Assembly: GCA_039720395.1 (NCBI GenBank)
Contig: CM077820.1
Location: 11,229,338-11,293,337, forward strand
DNA length: 64,000 nucleotides
Source of the DNA: Liquidambar formosana
Taxonomy: Eukaryota; Streptophyta; Magnoliopsida; Saxifragales; Altingiaceae
Direction of reading: 5' to 3'
Part shown: one piece after another, positions 57,715 to 64,000 of the stretch
Position numbering within the stretch: position 1 is the first letter of the stretch
How the letters are laid out: the number at the start of each line of letters is the position of its first letter
Notes under the pieces: generated by a model
What the model was told of the DNA's origin: nothing
The model's database searches: none
The model's input: only the letters and a program-made list of their open reading frames with translations
Position numbers and translations under genes: made by a program

Positions 57715-60700
57715 ATTTATTTCTTAAGAATTTTAATAGTTTTTTTTTTTCATTTTCTGAGATCCAAATAGAGACCAAAAAATAAAAATAAATAAATAAC
57801 AAAATAAATAAAAGATTGCAAAGATTACAATTAGAATTTGTGCATCTGATTTCTAATTCGACATATAGACCCCTTCTCCTTTACATCTCTCGTCTTTTAT
57901 TTTTGGTGATTTTATAGATGTCACATTTGAGTTCATGTTGTTCTTACTCATTATGCCCCATAATTTGCAGTGTCTTGAAGCTAATAATGGCAGTTTTGTC
58001 TTTTAATATATTAGACATGATAAATTTCCAATGGATATTGCTCACCTGGACCCCATTCCAAATAAAGAAGAATAGAATCCTCCGCGTATGTAGGGGATAG
58101 GTGATAAACCTGCGGGAGCAGCTATGATGAAGTGGGGCCCAAGGTGTATTAGAGAAGCCGCATCCCTATTGGTTGCCGTCAAATTCAGCCACCCAAACGT
58201 TGGCACGTCATCACTAACGGAGTTTTCTCTGTCCACCACCACCCCCCAAAACGTTCGGGCGGAAGCAATGATGCAATACAGCCTTCATGATTGAGATTTG
58301 GGCCCCACTTGATTGAATCTCAGCCCCACATCAAAAAGTTTTATTTTTTTTTTTAGCACTTTCAGTATTTATTTTACTTTACTGACATAAGGACAAGCGT
58401 GATAATGTGCTCCGCGGCTGCAGTGTTTTTCACCACGTGTTAGGTTATATAAAACGATTTTGTTTAACAATTTTGGATGACGGTGAAATGGAAGTGGGGA
58501 AGATTGGATGACTACATTTCTTTTTTCCTTTTTCTTTTTTATATTTTATTTATTCTAGATGACAATTTGATCACGTGTGAGACTTTTGCTTCACTTCTCT
58601 GCCAAATAAATAAAAAAACTTTGGAATATACTCTTCTTATTTTTTTTTTATTTATGCGGAGTTCTATAAATTGGGGACTAAGTAAGTTTAATATTGATGC
58701 CTATTATTATTATTATTTTATTTTTTATGAATCAACAGATTCTATCGATTGTCAAGAAAAAAAAAGAAGGTTCAAATTTAATATCTCCACCCTTTTAAAG
58801 GAGAATCAAGAGATATTTTCATTTAGATTATACGGCTTAGTTTAAAATATATATAATCATAAAATTAGCCTTTTATTTTTATAAGTGGTAGCATTATCAT
58901 ATAAATGCCATTCCTAGGTATAAAAATTTATAAATGTGTGATTATAAGTGGAAATGCATGAATAACCAAGAGGAAAATATGGTGAGGGGGTGAATCCATA
59001 AGTACATATACCCCCCCCCCCCCAAAAAAAAAATAAAAATAATAATCTTGTGTGAGTTGATTTTTTTTCCTTAAACATTAATAATGGAGTCTTTCAATGG
59101 AAACGAAAAAATAATTTCAACTACAAAGTATATCAATAAAGAACATATGTCAAAAAGAGTACATAATTTAGATCGTAAACAACATTATTACAAATCGCAC
59201 TATAAAGAAACACTGCATGCATAGATAGGACTAATGCATATATTGTGCTTTTAGAGTTGTAATTGAGCCAAAGTCAAATTAAGTTAGATGCTATCTAGGC
59301 TTAGTTGAATAGGTAACTTGATGAATTTAGATACGGAGTATAAATTTGATCTTGTCTCATTTATGTCATGAGTGAGATTGAATGAACCTTAGGAATCAAT
59401 TTCGAGCCAAGGCCAAGTAGCTAGTTTGATTGTTTCAAATATTAATGCATGAGTTTATAAAGTCGAGTGGTACTCTATTCGAATTTACATTTTGATTAAT
59501 TTTATACAATGAGTGAGTTTGAATGAGCTTCTTATTGATTTAATCTCAAACCAAACTTGATAATTTAGTTCATCTTACAAATATCTCATATAATGCAAAG
59601 AAATTATTTCCTTTTTTCTTTGTCACTATTTTATGGCAAGGGCTTCTAGATTATACACCACCCCCCCCCCCCCCCCCCCCCTTTTTTTTTTTGGGTCATT
59701 TGCACAATACTTATGGTTCTTATCCTAATCCTAAACTAGAGTGGCAATCCGCACATGCTAGCTTGTTATTGGCACGTGTACAGCTTGAGTAGTACCAAAC
59801 CTAGAATAGGGAGGAACATTTGATGTGGGACCCACTTGGGACCATTAAAGTGGGACCCACAACTCCACAAGCACAACTCAGCCCCCCCCAAACACCCCTC
59901 CCCTCCAAGTTGCGAGCTCAATGATAGTGGCTAGCCCACGCCGGACCGAAGCCGCCATCATACCTCCTCATGTGGGACCTACATCCCACCCAGACTCGCC
60001 ATGCCTTCCTTTCAAATATATAGTCATTTGGGCTCGGCTCGAAACGGCTTAGCCGCCGGCTCACCAGGCCTTTTGTTTTGTTATGAATTAGGAGGAGTGT
60101 CACTTTCGTGAGGGTAACAGTCCGTTTGTGGGGGCCTATGGAGTGAGAGCTCAGGCAACATTGAAAGATTATATTATAAAATTACCGACCAACCAAACGG
60201 AGCCACGGATGCAGTGAGTTCTTTGACGGTGGGCGTTACTAAAGTCTGTTTTACCAAAATGCCCCTTCACTTTTGAGAATTGTCTTGAGGCTAGAAGCTG
60301 GAGAACCAGGACGGAACGGGATGATGCTGTGAGCTGTTGGAACGGGGGCTCCAAGCTCCGTAACAGTCGACTCAGCTGATATTATATACTATATAGATAT
60401 ATAGTACTGTATCATTATGACAATGGGAAGTGGAGAGGGAAACGTATTGGTCACAAGCAGAATTCTTGGTACGGCTCAATGATACCGTTGGTTTAAGGTA
60501 TTTTTATAAGTGAAAAAGCGTAAAAGAGTGTAATCGGTTGAGCGTGTACATAATAGTTTTCTTACTCGTCGAGGAATAAATGATAAAAGGTGTTTGGACA
60601 GGAGGAAGATTGCAAGTACGGGTTCTTTTAAGTCGGTTGAGGCATAACTTGCTCAATCCCACCGACAACTACTATTGGTTTAAGTTGGTAAAAGTAAAGA

Positions 60701-62191
60701 TTGATTTAGATATGAAAAGGCTTATTTATATATATATATATATATAGATTTGATTCACCCACGTGACATTGCGCAGAATTTGAGCCTTCTACACCTGTTT
60801 GCGGATTTTATTCACCCTCACATATATGATTATCATTAATAGTTCGGATCATTGCACATCAAGCGCATGCGAAACCATGTGTGTTTATATGTACATAAAA
60901 TGGTTAACCTGCACAAGGGCACGATAGATTTGAGTGGTTTGTCATCGCTTATGAATTTCATATACTCGCGTAAATAGCACAAATGGCCTAAATCTCAAAG
61001 GGACCTTATTTGGGTTGAATGCTTTACTTCTCAACTCATTTAAGTCTTAACTGTCTTGATCGAATCTTTATGCCGTGTGTCCTCATTCTTCCAAACCCCA
61101 ATTATTTCAACTATTCAAGAGAGTTGATATTTTAAGTTGCACTAAAAGTAAAGAATAGCTCAGGAAATAAAAGTCATAGATAGGTAAGGGATTGTTATCC
61201 AAAAATTTTTAGTTGGGAAATAATTTTGTATCAGCTAGGTTTTCAAGATCTAAGCCAGATCGGTGTCTTTGTAAGAAATTGGTTCCCAATGCCAAGAACT
61301 CCCAAGTAATGGATGGTTAAGGACTTTTACGTGCAATTTACTCATTCACTTGCACTCCTTACCCGTACTCCCTGCGTCTCTTAGGGTTGGTAATAGATTA
61401 TCCACACACTATTAAAAATGTGTGTATATATCTCAAACAAAATTGGATAATAATATTTTTCTCACTTTTTACTTTTCCCAGAGAATTTTTCACGTCTCCC
61501 CATCGATGGGTGACCTCATTTTTCTCACTATTCTATATTCTTTTTTAGAGAATCATAAATAGCCTAAGTCATATTTTTCACCATTTCTGTACCTCAAACA
61601 TAAAGAGACCGTGGTCTCCCAAAATCATACCACGCGGAAAGTAGTGTCATAGATGTTACAATTAAATTAAGAAACTAGAAGCCTATTCTAACTTAGGTAG
61701 GGCAAAATGAAAGGATAATTTTTTAAGGTATACATTCTAGGGTAGATTAAAGAAAGCCCTCCTAATGTAGAATTGTTTTTTAGATGATCCCATAAAGAAA
61801 AAAATTGTTACAATTCCTTTCCTCCCAAAACCACATTGGCCGATTCATAGAATAACCAAAATTTACAGATATAACATAATCAATCTAAAAATAGAAGACC
61901 TAATTTTCCAACTTCCACGAAATACAATCCATCCAAACGGTCAATGTTTCGAGGGGCACATTCCAACACTTTTTCTTTAAGGTGGTTATGGGAAAAAAAA
62001 AAAACAAAAAAAAAAGGCTAAACTTTAGGGGATTTTCATCACCCAACCATTGTTCTATGGAAGATCCATGACACCAAGGGTGACTCCATCATCAACCTAA
62101 TTTTAATTAATTATAGTTTCAAACTTGGGAGAAGCAAGAAAATGGTAGGGACTAGGAATGAAGTTGGTCTCGCACGGGGCCACCTTCCCAC

Positions 62192-62226
<35 letters not shown>

Positions 62227-62467
62227 TGTGTGTACGTGGTGCAACTTTTGGCGGGAGGATGTTCCATTACGTCACCCACCAATATTCCTCATATTTTTAT
62301 ATTTTTATTAATCCATTTTAGAGTCTTCTTGAGCCTCTAAGAAAGCTGATTGGTCTGTTCCATTAGATCCTCTGACCTTCCCCTTCTTGTTTTCCATTCA
62401 TTCTCTCTTTCTCTCTTTCTTTCTAATAAAGTCATGCACTCCTCAGAGCTCTAATGCATCCAAAAAT

Positions 62468-62470
<3 letters not shown>
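57715..62470. other. Long gene-poor stretch
   Basis: No ORF here resembles a protein. Homopolymer runs occur at 59011-59033 (C13 A10) and 59661-59692 (C21 T11). GC-richer islands at about 58080-58260 and 59880-60360 include ACGT-core words (GGCACGTCATC) but no recognised gene. (TA)n near 60727 and (GA)n-(GT)n at 62194-62232 are microsatellites. Confidence 0.5.
59661..59692. repeat. Poly(C)21-poly(T)11 tract
   Basis: A pure C run passing directly into a pure T run. Confidence 0.9.

Positions 62471-62471
<1 letters not shown>

Positions 62472-62526
<55 letters not shown>
62472..62526. repeat. (CT)n-(AT)n compound microsatellite
   Basis: A CT run of about 29 bp followed by an AT run of about 26 bp. 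Confidence 0.92.
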
Positions 62527-62529
<3 letters not shown>

Positions 62530-62530
<1 letters not shown>

Positions 62531-63470
62531 ATATTGATATTGAAGTCTTTATCAGTTGCGGGTGGAGGTGGCTGTTGCCCACACGGAGGCCTTTCCTCAC
62601 CGTCAGCCAAAATTGCGGCACCTTTTTTCCCGCCTAAACCCTTTACCACCAATTCAGCTCTCTCCGATAATGAGAGATAATGAGAGAGAAGAAGAAACCT
62701 AACTAACATCATTTCATCATTACTCTCTCTCTACCTCGCTCTCTCTCTACATTTTGTTTGTTATTTAACCCTACTTGATCTTCATTCTTCCATTCTCCGC
62801 CTTTCCTTTTGTCTCCTTTTTTTGACCATTCCTTTCCTTCCTTCCTCGGGATCCGATCCGACAAGTCGACAGCCTCAGACGGAGTAGTACTTCAATTCCC
62901 GAGGATACTTACGACTGTGTAATGTGTGTTTTTTTTTGTTTTTTTGTTTCTCTCCTTGGTTTCTTTGTCTGACTTGGCTGCGGCTAGCTAGCTAGCTAGT
63001 TTCCTCCTCTAAAGTTGGGAGTAAAACTTGAAAGACCCTTGTTCTAGCTTCAGTCTGTTTTTGGAGATAAAAGGGTTTTCTTGTTGAACGAGGGTTGACT
63101 CCATCCAGATCTGTGATTACCAACAACTACTGTCTTTGTTGCTTGATCTGTGAGCTCTCTCTCTCTCTCATCTTTATTTTTTCCCCTTCTTCTTTGATCT
63201 CCATTTGTTATTTGGGATGGTCGTTCGTATATGGGTTATATCTTTTGATGTTATGGATCCATGTTGTAAAGATTTAATGTTCTTGAGGTTGGGGTGGAAG
63301 GTTTTTGCAGTTAGATCTACAATCAAGAAGTGTTGTTCTATACTAATACTGATTAATGAGAAATTTTTATCTATGTATGGAGGTTTTGTGACTTCTTAGG
63401 CATAAATCACAGCAATTTTGTGGAATCTAGTATGTCATCCCATTTAGTCACATAGTTCATTCCCCCGCAA
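62530..63470 (+). promoter_or_regulatory. Possible promoter and leader of a gene off the right edge
   Basis: The region turns from AT-rich to pyrimidine-rich (many CTCTCT words) with a TATTTAA at about 62768. Leader-like, GC-richer DNA follows (GGATCCGATCCGACAAGTCG, GACTTGGCTGCGGCTAG), then donor-like GATCT|GTGAGC near 63150. Plant 5' UTRs often look like this and often hold a first intron. No credible start codon or protein is seen before the window ends. Confidence 0.3.
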
Positions 63471-63477
63471 CCCCCCC

Positions 63478-63508
<31 letters not shown>

Positions 63509-63547
63509 GAAAGAAAAAGAAAGAAAACACACACACACACACACACA
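63471..63547. repeat. Poly(C)28-poly(A)10 tract and (CA)n
   Basis: C28 (63471-63498), then A10, then GAAAG words and a (CA)n run (about 63526-63547). Confidence 0.9.
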
Positions 63548-64000
63548 ATAAATCTTATTCTTCTTTTCTTCTTATTATTTCTTTGATGACCGCCTCAACA
63601 AGATCATCACATGCTTAGCCATTAAATGGATTTTTGTTATCGAAATGCCATAGGAACTTGCAGATGATATATATTTATAATATCACTAGTAATTTCCTGT
63701 TTTATTTTATTTAGTTTTTCTCTTTACTTCCTTTTTTTGGGTCTAAAATTTAATTTAGTTCACATCCAACGATTCACTTATTTTTTTTTCCCAACTAAAT
63801 ATTATCTATTTTGTAGAATGTAGCAGTAGTAAGAGAATAAACCGAAGCTGTGGGATGGGGTTTCCAAAAGAAGACTTAGAAGAAGAGCCAGTTTTCTTTT
63901 TCATTCAACCAAATGAATCTTTCATGATTACTTGCCACTTTTAATCATAATCACATTTAGATTTTTTTTTTTTTTCTCTTTTCCATTTGGTGAAATGATT
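63548..64000. other. Right edge, nothing recognised
   Basis: AT-rich with poly(T) runs. It may be intronic or intergenic relative to a gene beyond the window. Confidence 0.4.

Noticed and set aside
62387..62712. ORFs across the (CT)n(AT)n tract on both strands
   Set aside because: Translations of microsatellite DNA (SLSLSL, YIYIYI, REREREG).

Overview
The window reads as nuclear DNA of a flowering plant, most likely a eudicot: AT-rich and gene-poor, with GT-AG introns, pectin methylesterase and pentatricopeptide-repeat (PPR) genes, and nested plant transposons. I do not name a species. Nothing looks organellar, bacterial or viral.

Layout. 1-10029: a decayed Ty3/gypsy LTR retrotransposon of the Tat type on the minus strand. 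It has gag, protease, reverse transcriptase, two RNase H domains, integrase and one complete LTR; the other LTR lies off the left edge. A spliced antisense gene with an AT-hook sits behind integrase on the plus strand. 13.1-36.8 kb: a cluster of three plus-strand type-II pectinesterase genes (inhibitor domain, RKLL cleavage motif, catalytic domain), each with two exons. Gene 1 (13132-16796) and gene 2 (23370-26003) are open; gene 3 (34088-36752) carries a one-base frameshift. The flanking DNA is duplicated too: the 3' flank of gene 1 matches that of gene 2, and gene 2 with its promoter matches gene 3. Each block therefore serves as an empty-site reference for insertions in the other: a solo LTR, a 9-bp-TSD MITE, a SINE, a MULE-like element and minute LINE scars.

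43148-46192 (minus): an intact intronless P-class PPR gene. Its stop codon lies in a 212-bp tandem duplication, and possible spliced 3' exons follow. 47695-53013: a 5'-truncated plus-strand LINE with a 16-bp TSD, split by a 3.7-kb degraded hAT element (transposase on the minus strand). Removing the hAT and one 8-bp TSD rejoins the LINE reading frame exactly. 53-62 kb: gene-poor DNA with two related MITEs, a foldback element and homopolymer tracts. 62.7-64 kb resembles the promoter and leader of a gene beyond the right edge.

The host genes are the PME cluster (cell-wall pectin de-esterification) and one probable organelle RNA-binding PPR protein; nearly everything else is mobile DNA or its footprints. 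Unusually long poly(G)/poly(C) runs (up to 30) recur and may be real or assembly-related. I found no wholly new molecular system. The most distinctive observations are the spliced AT-hook antisense gene of the Tat element, the minute LINE scars, the near-perfect 36-bp-arm palindrome beside a duplication boundary, and the nested insertions that the sequence itself can verify.
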